DNA of 64,000 nucleotides. Origin: Onthophagus taurus (lineage: Eukaryota; Arthropoda; Insecta; Coleoptera; Scarabaeidae). Under the pieces are notes generated by a model, which was not told where the DNA came from, made no database searches, and worked only from the letters and a program-made list of their open reading frames with translations. The stretch covers positions 17,918,001 to 17,982,000 of the forward strand of contig NC_091968.1 in NCBI RefSeq assembly GCF_036711975.1, in the 5' to 3' direction. Position numbers and translations under genes: made by a program. Positions 48,501-56,559 of the stretch are shown piece after piece. Numbering within the stretch: position 1 is the first letter of the stretch; each line of letters starts with the position of its first letter.

Positions 48501-49919
48501 GCTGTACAGGAGGAAAGAGATCGAAATTGAACCGAATGCGCCAAAGTTATGAATCGAAGATGAGACCCTAATAGAAAAGGAAGACAAAATAATAAGACTC
48601 CAAAAACTAAACAGCTAAACCCCAGGTCAAGATGACATCACCAACGGGTTACTCAAATACGTAAATCTTTATGTTAGACAAATAGCGCAAAAACATCATT
48701 AAAACACCTGCGAATAAAGCAAGATTGTTGAAAGTTTGTGGCCAATAATAAAATCATAACGAAGTGAAAAAAAACACGCCATCTCCATTATGTCTAAATA
48801 GAAAATTAAGAAGAAGAACATGAATAGAGTTACATCAGAGTATCTTGTCATACTTTGAAACAAGTTATTCGATCAACCATAAATCATTTTCGCATTAGGC
48901 ATGGTTTAATTGACATTCGCAGAGAAGATGAACTGCGCGGTGTTATATTACACGAAATCTAAGTGAATTGTTTCATCATCGTGCTCAGCAATTACAAGTT
49001 ATATCCACCCAGTTTTTAGAAGATCTGTGTTTCCAAGAGCCTATAAAACATGCATTATGATACTATGAATTGTTACACTGTGATGATGTGATACACTAAG
49101 TGTATTTGTTGTTAAACATGGATATAATTTGTGAATATACTTGCAGACATCCAAAGAATACAAAAGAAGATTGGGACGAATGTTGCCTAAATTGGGCATT
49201 ATTGAAGAGATATGCTTGCATATCATACACTATATGTCTCTGATGTTGAAAAAGATACAAATAATGACTCAAAATGGCTATCTTTATGTTCTTCCACATA
49301 AATAAATTACAATTAAAAATACAGAACAATGACACATATTATTTATTTTAACATTTCTCAAATTCTTGTCCTTAACAATAATAAATTGTAGTAATATTTA
49401 AAATATTTCAATAACTTTATTTTAATAAAAGCTATATTTTAATGTAATTAATCTTACCTTTTCGATTTCAATTAACTTAATTACATGAAACTTACCTCCT
49501 TTACAGGGTGTTCTATGCTGACTATGTTGCGCTCTGTACCCTTTAATCATTTCGTATTCTCCCTTATCCCTTTTGATGGGAAACGCAATTTCAATAACGT
49601 GATCGCACTGTTCCATAACCGTCAAAATACCCTTCACCTTAGCCTTCCTTTGGGCCAAATCCAACCTCTGACCCTTCCTATACTTCAAATCTTCCACCAA
49701 TTTATCCTCGACGATTATACACGCCTTATGGAAAAAGTACTCGACCATATCGAAGAATTTCGGACTTGGATTCGTGGCCATATCTTTTAGGTGATCGGGT
49801 ATTTGATGGTCCGCGTAACCGCGGTTTTGCAAACAAGCCGAGGGCCCCATTTTTAACAAAACGTCGCCGTAAACTTTTGCCGGCCCGACGGCTTTCGACA
49901 TTGATTTTAAATGGAACAT
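27289..49919 (-). CDS. Gdh: Glutamate dehydrogenase, mitochondrial (complete, five exons)
   Basis: This enzyme interconverts glutamate and 2-oxoglutarate plus ammonia with NAD(P) in the mitochondrial matrix. Exons, in order of transcription, are 49919-49496, 35714-35514, 28505-28114, 27987-27621 and 27560-27289. They total 1656 nt (551 residues) and all junctions keep frame with GT-AG introns. Visible: an N-terminal region rich in basic and small residues ([19 protein letters not shown]) fitting a transit peptide, [17 protein letters not shown], the active-site Lys motif [53 protein letters not shown], the nucleotide-binding [12 protein letters not shown], and the C-terminal allosteric region ending [16 protein letters not shown]. 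No residue looks damaged. Introns of ~13.8 kb and ~7.0 kb are full of transposon relics, while introns 3 and 4 are 126 and 60 bp. Some insects include an extra short exon around the last junction; I see no sign of it here. Confidence 0.97.
27621..27987 (-). CDS. Gdh: Gdh exon 4
   Basis: It starts [19 protein letters not shown] and ends FHLLG at a GTAAAT donor. It contains [24 protein letters not shown] and [15 protein letters not shown], the coenzyme-domain and pivot regions. Confidence 0.95.
28114..28505 (-). CDS. Gdh: Gdh exon 3
   Basis: It starts [20 protein letters not shown] and ends GIDPK at a GTAATT donor. It includes the Rossmann phosphate-binding loop GFGNVG. Confidence 0.96.
28640..28830. 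repeat. Degenerate short tandem repeat in Gdh intron 2
   Basis: The phrase CAAGTGTGTCTAAAT with flanking CCAAATGATT recurs about four to five times with drift. Confidence 0.6.
29283..29330. repeat. Perfect 20-bp stem hairpin in Gdh intron 2
   Basis: GACTTTGATAAGACACGATG (29283-29302) and its exact complement (29311-29330) are separated by 8 bases. No mismatch is present. Confidence 0.95.
29580..30020 (+). repeat. Short, degenerate copy of the AAATACTGC...AGAAGA minisatellite
   Basis: Phrases such as AAATACTGCTTGGAGAAGGT, TTAAATACTGGC and TGCAGAAGACAG recur. This is the same unit family as 14340-14660 and 51296-52620. Confidence 0.65.
32279..32325. repeat. 17-bp perfect stem hairpin in copy A
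   Basis: ACGTCGCGCCTTTATTT (32279-32295) pairs exactly with 32309-32325 around a 13-base loop. In copy B the corresponding structure has a 15-bp outer stem AGACAGGACGTCGCG (34188-34202 with 34234-34248). Confidence 0.92.
32298..32732 (-). pseudogene. LINE endonuclease (APE-type) fragment
   Basis: The minus strand reads [20 protein letters not shown], then [12 protein letters not shown] and [10 protein letters not shown]. The pattern GGDFN-K---WGS...SDH-P-I is the second half of the endonuclease domain of jockey/R1-type LINEs; here one Gly is Asp and the His is Tyr. A shorter copy is at 34276-34488. Confidence 0.65.
33098..34600. repeat. Tandem segmental duplication, copy B
   Basis: It repeats copy A with insertions and deletions, from CATAGGAGATATCCTAAAGC to ATGGAAACTAAATTTAT. 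It includes the same degenerate reverse-transcriptase stretch (33130-33400), the segment after TTGCAAAATTGTTTTATTGC, and the endonuclease fragment at 34276-34488. Confidence 0.8.
34276..34488 (-). pseudogene. LINE endonuclease fragment, second copy
   Basis: The minus strand reads ENA-like residues [20 protein letters not shown], then [15 protein letters not shown] and [12 protein letters not shown]. This keeps the TYW...PDLLDF and SDH.P.I blocks that are lost in copy A. Confidence 0.6.
34601..35513. other. Gdh intron 2, no gene recognised
   Basis: AT-rich. It holds two CACGTG hexamers (near 34947 and 35144) and a GCGAAACCGGTT phrase of the kind seen near Penelope-like ends, but nothing definite. 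Confidence 0.4.
35514..35714 (-). CDS. Gdh: Gdh exon 2
   Basis: It starts after TTTCCAG with [20 protein letters not shown] and ends KKGFIG across a GTGAGT donor. It carries the catalytic-Lys motif PFGGAKAG. Confidence 0.97.
35715..36770. other. Gdh intron 1, no gene recognised
   Basis: AT-rich sequence with only short frames and no recognised repeat. Confidence 0.4.
36771..37100 (+). pseudogene. Tc1-like transposase N-terminal fragment
   Basis: The frame starts [20 protein letters not shown], continues with [19 protein letters not shown] and, after a stop at 36954, [16 protein letters not shown]. This is the paired helix-turn-helix and GRPR-like linker of a Tc1-like enzyme. The catalytic domain is absent, and a LINE fragment follows at once. 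Confidence 0.7.
37118..37585 (+). pseudogene. Jockey-like LINE reverse transcriptase fragment
   Basis: The frame reads [20 protein letters not shown], then [14 protein letters not shown]. After a frameshift it gives [20 protein letters not shown] and [20 protein letters not shown], then [11 protein letters not shown]. These are the early reverse-transcriptase blocks (motifs 0-2 and the start of motif A) of jockey/CR1-like LINEs. The catalytic YADD region is missing; a Harbinger fragment follows. Confidence 0.8.
37590..38006 (-). mobile_element. PIF/Harbinger remnant with one terminus
   Basis: The minus strand near 37790-37600 reads [20 protein letters not shown], then [20 protein letters not shown] and [10 protein letters not shown], the N-terminal region of HARBI1-like transposases. 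The right end TTAGCT is followed by TAA (38007-38009), matching layer 2 of the nest at 17279. The catalytic half is gone. Confidence 0.65.
38531..39645 (+). pseudogene. pogo-like transposase (DDE_1 superfamily), frameshifted
   Basis: The N-terminal frame has [20 protein letters not shown] and [14 protein letters not shown], a pogo/CENP-B-type helix-turn-helix. After frameshifts near 38900-38990 come the first catalytic block [20 protein letters not shown], then [20 protein letters not shown], the second block [33 protein letters not shown] with the third Asp, and [16 protein letters not shown] seven-codon tandem duplication follows the second block (39214-39255). The catalytic residues are present but the frame is broken, so it is a recent pseudogene rather than a host gene. 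Confidence 0.87.
39646..40639. other. Gdh intron 1, no gene recognised
   Basis: It may include the 3' part of the pogo-like element; no terminal repeat was found. Confidence 0.35.
40640..41400 (+). pseudogene. RTE-like LINE reverse transcriptase relic
   Basis: Fragments in order: [18 protein letters not shown] near 40640-40700, [20 protein letters not shown] and [10 protein letters not shown] near 40970-41075 (the G-V-R-Q-G-x-x-x-x-P-x-LFN block), and [20 protein letters not shown] near 41270-41320 (a C-terminal block). There are many stops. Confidence 0.65.
41401..42002. other. Gdh intron 1, no gene recognised
   Basis: Short frames only. A VNVVKLAP reading near 41680 is not enough for a call. 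Confidence 0.3.
42003..42214. repeat. 212-bp palindrome with Penelope-like hallmark
   Basis: About 69 bases at each side are near-identical inverted copies (TAGATGAAAATACTTTTTTC ... GACATGTTTCG). The loop holds CCAGTCCTCTTCTTCAGG, whose complement CCTGAAGAAGAGGACTGG is the phrase often found near Penelope-like element ends. Confidence 0.85.
42260..43050 (-). pseudogene. LINE reverse transcriptase relic
   Basis: The minus strand gives weak blocks: [32 protein letters not shown] and [16 protein letters not shown]. These fit the FxYLGx...I..R...G.R.YYGL region downstream of the catalytic core. Heavily decayed; moderate to low confidence. Confidence 0.45.
43051..45539. other. Gdh intron 1, no gene recognised
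   Basis: About 2.5 kb of AT-rich sequence with poly-A/T runs and no recognised protein blocks. It is the largest part of this intron that is not visibly transposon-derived. Confidence 0.45.
45540..46750 (-). pseudogene. LINE reverse transcriptase relic with YADN
   Basis: The minus strand, read from right to left, shows STFI-LPKKANA near 46370-46350, RRET/TNTYIK phrases, the motif A stretch [17 protein letters not shown] near 46110-46060, the motif C stretch [20 protein letters not shown] near 45990-45930, [20 protein letters not shown] and [12 protein letters not shown]. The catalytic YADD has become YADN, and stops are frequent. Confidence 0.7.
46751..47298. other. Gdh intron 1, no gene recognised
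   Basis: AT-rich; no recognised element. Confidence 0.3.
47299..47990 (-). pseudogene. Mariner-like transposase relic, third catalytic Asp changed to Asn
   Basis: The minus strand starts [16 protein letters not shown] near 47945-47890 (first catalytic Asp). After a frameshift at about 47800 it continues as [40 protein letters not shown] (second Asp) and [19 protein letters not shown], where the expected Asp is Asn (C-N-L-T-P). The end at 47299 carries the family C-terminal region. It is the same subfamily as 344-1160. The N-terminal domain is missing. Confidence 0.85.
48045..48489 (+). mobile_element. Internally deleted mariner-like element retaining transposase C-terminus
   Basis: Inverted ends of about 90 bp start CAGGTGTTTCTAAATGAAT at 48045 and the complement CAGTGTTTCTAAATGAATAC at 48489, with TA after the right end. 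Between them only 48247-48372 is coding: [17 protein letters not shown], a stop, then [20 protein letters not shown] and a stop, the C-terminal end of a mariner-like transposase. About 1 kb of interior must have been lost. Confidence 0.82.
48530..48800 (+). pseudogene. LINE reverse transcriptase fragment (possible RTE-like)
   Basis: The frame has [20 protein letters not shown] and QIAQ, resembling the G-x-D-x-I-x-(N/A)-E-(L/M)-(L/I)-K block before motif 1. It is degraded beyond that. Confidence 0.45.
48801..49495. other. Gdh intron 1, 5' portion
   Basis: AT-rich, no recognised element. The intron donor GTAAGT (complement) is at 49490-49495. Confidence 0.45.
49496..49919 (-). CDS. Gdh: Gdh exon 1
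   Basis: It starts at ATG 49919-49917 and ends KGG at a GTAAGT donor. It encodes the transit peptide and the N-terminal part of the catalytic domain ([35 protein letters not shown]). A second in-frame Met at residue 7 is also possible as a start. Confidence 0.96.
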
Positions 49920-50022
49920 TGTTCCTTATTAACTTGGAAACGATGAAAAATTTACTTCAATTCTAGCGAACGCCGCGGCGAATTGCGTTCGAATGCGATT
50001 TGGGACTTGATCGAGCCCCCTA

Positions 50023-50028
50023 CTTATA
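50023..50028 (-). promoter_or_regulatory. Possible TATA box of Gdh
   Basis: On the minus strand TATAAG lies about 105 bases before the start codon in a locally GC-rich stretch (GCGTATAAGTAGGGGGC). That leaves room for a ~75-base 5' UTR. Position and sequence fit, but no start site is known. Confidence 0.45.
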
Positions 50029-50100
50029 CGCAGCAACGAGTTGAAACGTCAGCCGAACACTGAGTGGCATTACGTAAGATATTACAGCTGATAATTGGAG

Positions 50101-51295
50101 TGGTGAGGAAAATTTTTGTGTCACAATGACAGGAAGATTTCTAGGTTATGTTAAATTTTAACGCTTTTATACGACATCAATAGATGGCGCTAACAACAAT
50201 TAATTTTGTTAATTTAATTATTATAAACAATTAAATTAGTTTACAATAAACAATATAAATTAACATAAAACAAAATTATTTTTATTTTAAACAATTATAA
50301 ATCTAATTAATAAGATAAATTAAAAAATAATATTGAGTTAGTTAGATAACTCGCTGTGTCGCTAATGCTAATTTGGTTGCCTATTTTATTGAAATGAAAT
50401 AATTACTTTTGTAATAAATTATTTATTGATTTGTTAATATCAAAATTGCGAACTGATAGTGTTAAAAATTACTTAAAAGTAATCGCGCAATTTTGAATGT
50501 GTTACTAAAATTGATGTTGTAAAATGATATTGAAATTGATTCATTTTAATTAATTGTGATTTATTGAAAAATTATTTCTCATAAATAAGAACTGGAAAAG
50601 TTTTTCGTCGTTATTGTGATATATCTCAATTGCTTATAGGAGCCAAAAACAATTTTTATATCAAAAGACACTAACTGTATAAAATTTTATATCGTAATGT
50701 TTGATCACCAAATAAATTTGGTCAAGTAAAGCAGCTGTGGTAGGCTAGGTTGGCAAGGCTGTATTGGACATCATGGTCAGAGAGTTAAACTATGCAAAAA
50801 GCCAGAAATCTGGCAAGAATAAGAAAACATGGTCTATGTACATACACGGAGTGGGAACGAAAGATTGGACATGAAGTTTATTAAGGCTAAACCGTTTACA
50901 GAAAAGGCAGAAACATTATTATGTGACGTGGAATGCTCTTATAGGAAATATATAGATATGACAAGGAGATAGTTGCCCGTAAGGCTGTATTAATGGTTCT
51001 ACAGCACCGAAATATATTAGGAATCACTACAAAAGAGACTCCAATAAAACTACATCAAGGTTTCTTCCAAAGTGGACCTTTCACTTAAACACTTTTTATA
51101 AGAAAAAGATCGCATGTTCTAAAAAAATATGTTTAAGTATGTTTATTCTACTAAGTCGATCGTATAGTTCGAAGGTGGTGTGAATGAGTTGCTCCAAGAT
51201 TAAACACAAATAATCAGGATATCCTGAGTGATCTGCGCTATGAACAAATGGTGTGAGCATATCGCTGTTTGAAAGTAACAATGGTGTTAAATACT
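50101..51295. other. Upstream of Gdh, no gene recognised
   Basis: AT-rich sequence with chance frames only. Confidence 0.4.
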
Positions 51296-52620
51296 GCTTC
51301 TAGAAAACTAAATATTGCTTCCAGAAGATTAAGTACTACTTCCAGAAGACTAAAACCACTTCGAGAATACTAAATAGTGCAACCAGAAGATTAAATACTG
51401 CTTCCACAAGACCAAAACCATTACCAGATGACTAAATACTGCTTCAAGATGACTAAATACTGCTTCAAGATGACTAAATACTGCTACCAGAAGATTAAAT
51501 ACTGCTTCCAGTAGACTGAAACCAATTCCAGTAGACAAAATACTGCTTCCAGAAGACTATAACCACTTCCAGAGGAGTAAATATTGCTTCTACAAGACTT
51601 AATCCACTTCTATAAGACTCAATACTGCATCCAGAAGATTATATACTGCTTCCAGAAGACTAAATATTATTTCTAGAAGACTAAATATTGCTTCCAGAAG
51701 ATTAAATACTGGTTCCACAAGACTAAAACCACTACCAGAAGACTAAATACTACTTCTAGACAACTAAATACTGGTATTAGAAGACTAAAACCACTCTAAA
51801 AAGGTAACACCACTTCCAGAAGTCTAAATACTGTATCCAGAAGGTTAAATACTGCTTCCAGAAGGTTGAATACTGCTTACAGAAGACTAAAACCAATTCT
51901 AGATAACTATATACAATTTCCAGGAGGTAAAATACTGCTTCCAGAAGACTAAAACCACTTCCAGAAGATTAAATACTGCTTAAAGGAGATTAAATACTGC
52001 TTACAGAAGATTAAATACAACTTCCAAAAGGCTGAAACTACTACTAAAAGACTAAATACTGCTTTCCGAAAGTTAAATACTGCTTCCAGAAGGTTAAATA
52101 GCTTCCAGAAGGTTAAATACTGTTTCCAGGAGGTTAAATACTGCTTCCAGATGATTAAATACTGCTTTCAGAAGACTAAAACCACTTTCAGAAGACTAAA
52201 TAATGCTTCTAGAAGACTAAAACCACCACCAGAAAACTAAATACTGCTTCCAGAAGGTTAAGTACTGTTTCCAGGAGATTAAATACTGCTTACAAAAGAT
52301 TAAATACAGCATCCAGAAGTGTAAAACCACAACCACAAGACTAAATACTGCTTCCCGAAGGCTAAATACTGTTTCCAGAAGGTTAAATACTATTTCCAGG
52401 AGACTAAATACTGCTTCCAGGAGACTAACAAATGCAGCTTATAGAAGACTAAAACCACAACCAGAAGACTAATACTGCTTTCAGAAAATTAAATACTGCT
52501 TCCAGAAGACTAAATCTGCTGTCAGAAGACTAAATCTGCTGTCAGAAGACTAAATACTGCTATTAGAAGACTAAGTACTGCTATCAAAAGACTAGATACT
52601 GCCGGTAGAAGAATATATAG
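51296..52620 (+). repeat. ~1.3-kb minisatellite, 21-bp unit
   Basis: About 60 imperfect copies of a 21-base unit whose consensus is close to TTCCAGAAGACTAAATACTGC. Variants carry AAACCAC, GGTTAAATA or ACAAGACT. The unit contains in-frame stops on most strands, so the array is non-coding. Related short arrays are at 14340-14660 and 29580-30020. Confidence 0.95.
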
Positions 52621-53165
52621 TGATGGTACAAATTTATGATGAAACACTTTATCCTACTACTGATGTATTGGGTTGAGATCTTGGGTTTGCTGGATTCATG
52701 TACTAGTAGAACTATTGTGAATTTTCCAAGCTTTCATGTTCTCCAAGGATTACTCTCGTTTTCGTTCGAGTAGGTTCGAATTGTTCAGGAAAGTAAGGAA
52801 GGTGGGTAGGGTTAAGTTGATAAACCATGTATAACAAGCATATCGCTGCAAGAGAATAACAAGGGTTTCAAATTTTCAAATCAATTGTATATAGAACCTT
52901 TAAAATTTTAAATAGCTCACCTAGAAGCTTTAGTATCTTTAGAAAACAAAAGGTGACAAGGTATGTATTATAAATTTTTGTTCAAAAGATCTAGAAATCC
53001 CGAAAATTGGACCTGCAATATTCGAAAGAAAAATTCGATCGACTTGATGTATATTTCGACAATTATATACAGGCTGTTTCATTCTAAATGATATATGCTT
53101 ATATCTCTAAAACCAAAACTCGAATCGAAAAAAGTTTCAAGTAAACATTTGAAATAGGGTATAGT
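52621..53165. other. No gene recognised; possible solo transposon end at 53067
   Basis: After a TA at about 53065, CAGGCTGTTTCATTCTAAAT begins a phrase shaped like the ends of long-TIR mariner-like elements, with no partner seen. Confidence 0.35.
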
Positions 53166-53169
53166 ATAT

Positions 53170-53360
53170 CAGACGACCCGTGCCATACCTTTATTCAACT
53201 CCCTATCTTTCATCGCCTATTGCATAGCTTTACACCATGATCTTCGAAAACACTTTCTTTCTTCCCTTTCAGGTGGTGTCCATTGGTATATTTGCTTGAG
53301 CCATTTCTCCTCTTCCATGCGTAGCAGATGACTAAGCCATCTCAACTAATTGTAAGAGAC
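53170..53360 (-). pseudogene. LINE ORF2 C-terminal fragment
   Basis: The minus strand reads WLSHLLRMEEEKWLKQIYQW, then TPPERKERKCFRRSWCKAMQ, a stop and AMKDREL. This is the W.GHL.RM...(W/P)...WTPP..R.RGRP...W block at the end of a widespread insect LINE ORF2. Confidence 0.7.
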
Positions 53361-53759
53361 GATTGATCTTGTGTATGACAGTTTTCATTGCTAATGGCAA
53401 TAGTGTAGTTAATGTTAGACTATAAATTCATACAGAACGTGTGCACATCTATTAAATCTTGTATACAGAATTAATTAAATCTACAAATAATCTTCTAACT
53501 TTAAAATACTTGTAATGTAAAAAAATCATGTAATTGTAAAATTAAAACACGTTTATTTTGTACTTCTCTTAGCTTATACAAAATTTATATATAAATGTCT
53601 GTTTGTGTGATAGGAAGTGGATCTGTGATTAGATAAAGACTACAACTTTCGCTACGCATTTCCATTGAATTTTCTTATCTCTATTTAAAGTGTACATTTT
53701 TATGAAAAAGATTCGATAAGTGTTAAGGTAAAGTATCGCATCCGGTTGACGAATTTACC

Positions 53760-54340
53760 TCAGATTTAAAGTTGATAAAATAACTAATACAAAATTGATG
53801 TCTGTTAATTTCACAGCTCATGCTGCCAACAAGTTGATAATCTTTAGAAAGTAAAATTGATGTTTGTTGATTCCAGAGCTCACACTGCCAACTTGTTGGC
53901 AGACTGTACATTACAGTATAGATGTCTCGAAATACAAGAACTTATGCTGCCAATAGATTGGCAGCCTCTATCTGGAAAAATTGATACCTTTTTAGACTAC
54001 TACTCATGCTGCCAACAAATTAGTAGCTTCTAGAATACATAATTGGTATTTGTTGCTTCCATAGCTCATGCTGCCAATTACTTGACAAACTGTGGATTCC
54101 AGTATAGTTGTCTCAGCACAAGAACTCATACTGCCAACCAGTTCGCAGCCTCTACAAATAAAAAATTGATGTTTGTTACTTTCACAGCTTATGATGTCAA
54201 TAAGTTGGCAGATTGTAAATTACAGTGATGTCTCGAACTACATGAACTCATGTTAACGAATTGGCAGCCTCTATAGTGTACAATTGATCTTGAGACTATA
54301 CCTTATGTTGTCAGCAGTTGTTCTTTTGAATAACTCGTCA
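53760..54340 (+). repeat. ~62-bp tandem repeat with CTGCCAA...TTGGCAG hairpins
   Basis: Phrases ATTGATGTTTGTT...CAGCTCATGCTGCCAA recur at about 53792, 53855, 54041 and 54166 (63, 186 and 125 apart, multiples of ~62), with intermediate units carrying GCCTCTA. Many units include CTGCCAACTTGTTGGCAG-type palindromes. Confidence 0.8.
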
Positions 54341-54403
54341 ACCAGCTGTCAAATCGCCATGTTTGATGGTGCATTCGAAACGTCATTGCAGTACAATTTT
54401 AAC

Positions 54404-54600
54404 CATGGTTCGCTACACACCTAAAAAACGTGCAAAAATTTTGAAATTTTATTTCCATAAACGTTCCTCTGTTACGCTTGCTCAACGCGCAACAGAGCAA
54501 AATATCGCAGTCGTCTAACGTCCACAGCCAAGACAATTCGAAGTTTAGTGTCGAAATTTAACGCCAGTGGCTCTTTGGCAACATCGAAGCAAAAAGTTAA
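54404..54600 (+). pseudogene. Mariner-like transposase N-terminal fragment
   Basis: The start at 54404 gives MVRYTPKKRAKILKFYFHKR and SSVTLAQRATEQN followed by a stop, the first helix-turn-helix of the mariner-like family found elsewhere here. Nothing after about 54600 belongs to it. Confidence 0.55.
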
Positions 54601-54806
54601 GACACGTACACTGTCTTCCTATTGTAAAAGTACAAACTGTATGTAAAAAATAAGACGGAATTTTTGCTAGTCAATTTTGGATTGTGATTTTTGATTAAAA
54701 AAAACTGTTTTTCAATTCAAGTATACAATAAAAATTGCAGCATTCCGTTTAAAATAACGAAGTTGTAAGGTACTATAAGTACGAAGGCTTTCACGGCCGG
54801 TGTGAA

Positions 54807-55380
54807 TTAAACTAAGATTAGAACTAAAACTAGAACTAACACTAGAAACTTTCGGGTTTTGCCGTGCGTCTTTTAATAAAAGGTTTGACGTTTCGGATGC
54901 CATGTTGCAACCTTCTTCAGAATGTGAGGGATGTAAGGCTGAAGAAGATCCAGCAGTCGGCGGTTGCGGAACATTGCCATGCAGAGGGGCACCGAATAGA
55001 CTTCGAACAAACAAAGGTGCTGGCTAGGGACAACAGATACTACCAAAGACTGAAGAGAAGCCATAGAGATCCACCGACATAAAAATAACGTCAACAGAGA
55101 GGATGCTTAGCAGAACATGGAAGATGGTGGTGAACACGAAGACCTCTTCCCGCCTCACACCGGACGCGACGCAATTAGTTATTAATTAGTTTGTAATTAG
55201 CGTTAACTGATTATTAATTAGTTTTTCCGACTTATATATAGTTACCGATTTTTGATCTCGTCACTTCGAACCAGTTTCTGAAGAAGGTTGCAACATGGCA
55301 ACCGAAACGTCAAACCTTTTATTAAAAGACGCACGGCAAAACCAGAAAGTTTCTAGTTTTAGTTCTAATCTTAGTTTAAT
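54807..55380 (+). mobile_element. Penelope-like remnant between inverted arms
   Basis: The arms 54807-54920 and 55278-55380 are inverted copies (TTAAACTAAGATTAGAACTA; GCCGTGCGTCTTTTAATAAA; GTTGCAACCTTCTTCAG). Between them the plus strand encodes AVAEHCHAEGHRIDFEQTKV and LARDNRYYQRL, then EDLFPPHTGRDAIS, the region at and after the GIY-YIG domain of Penelope-like ORFs. Penelope elements often have such inverted partial copies at their ends. Confidence 0.7.
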
Positions 55381-56146
55381 TGTAAGGTACTTTCGGTACA
55401 TTGGATGTGGCAGCCATCTTGAAATTATTTTAAATCGAAAGATTGGGATGAATAGCTCCTTCACGTAAAATCTCAGAAACGTACGAAACATGAAACTTAA
55501 AAATTTCTAACGGTCTAGTTGCGTGGAATTTCATGTACAAGAAAAAGCTGTGCTTTCACATATAGAAGATCATAATTTTTCGTAATTTCTCCATAGATTC
55601 TCATCCTGCGTACCTTGTTGTCTGCTAAAAAGAGCAAACTTTATGTAGAAGGTAAAAACGAATTTTTCTGCGACTCTACATGGATATTGAATGAATTTTT
55701 GCTTCACATTTTATGTAAAATAAATTCCCATTTTTACATATTATGAACCATTGTTTTAAAACTACCGAAACGATTGGAAAAAGTATTAATAACATTTATT
55801 GTCTATACAATACTCTTTAATTTGATGAATAGCACGACCAGATCGGTCATATCTAACTTGAGATATGCTGCAAATAGTAGGGAGTTTAGTTTAGGGAGCC
55901 AAACTACATAAGAAAAATACAGTGGCGTCATATGTTCATTTTATGAATTTTTTTTGTAGAAGTAGTGTTATTTTTAACACATTTCCTTTGGTAATTTGAA
56001 TTAAAGTATTTTTGTTATGGGTAGTTTATTGGTCAGCTTGATTGAAACATCCTAGTAAAATCTTTGATTTCTTTTATAGCCTAGACTTTAAATTTTAACT
56101 TTATACGTACTTATTCCCTATGTACAAAACAATTTCAAAATATCAG
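55381..56146. other. No gene recognised
   Basis: AT-rich spacer between the Penelope-like remnant and the foldback element. Confidence 0.35.
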
Positions 56147-56559
56147 TGTGAAGTTACCCATAAATTCCATCCATAAAAAAAACTTTTTTGTTTGTGTATC
56201 GATTTTAATGATTAATAGCTCATTAGAAAGATCTCGTAGAGTAAAGCCTAACATAGTTTTGGGGGCGCAGATTTTGGGCGGGAACACCTTAAATTCTGCG
56301 AAAAACAGTAAAATATATAGACAAATTTTCTAACTTTAGAGTCCCAAAAATTGAAAACTAATTAACATAATATCAGGTATGATTACCAAATCAGAATGCG
56401 TATACTGTCTTCTACACAAAAGTGAATTTTGGCCGTCGCTAAATCATGTGGGTAATTAGAAAAGTGTAACAAAACACGAACCTGTTTCCAGACGTACGTG
56501 GCGCCAAGCGGTTCTTTGAAAAGCAAAATCATATCCATAAGTATAACTTTTTTGTTAAT

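Noticed and set aside
51350..51538. Minus-strand frame with repeating EAVFSHL units
   Set aside because: It is a by-product of the 21-bp minisatellite; a period divisible by three leaves a frame open by chance.
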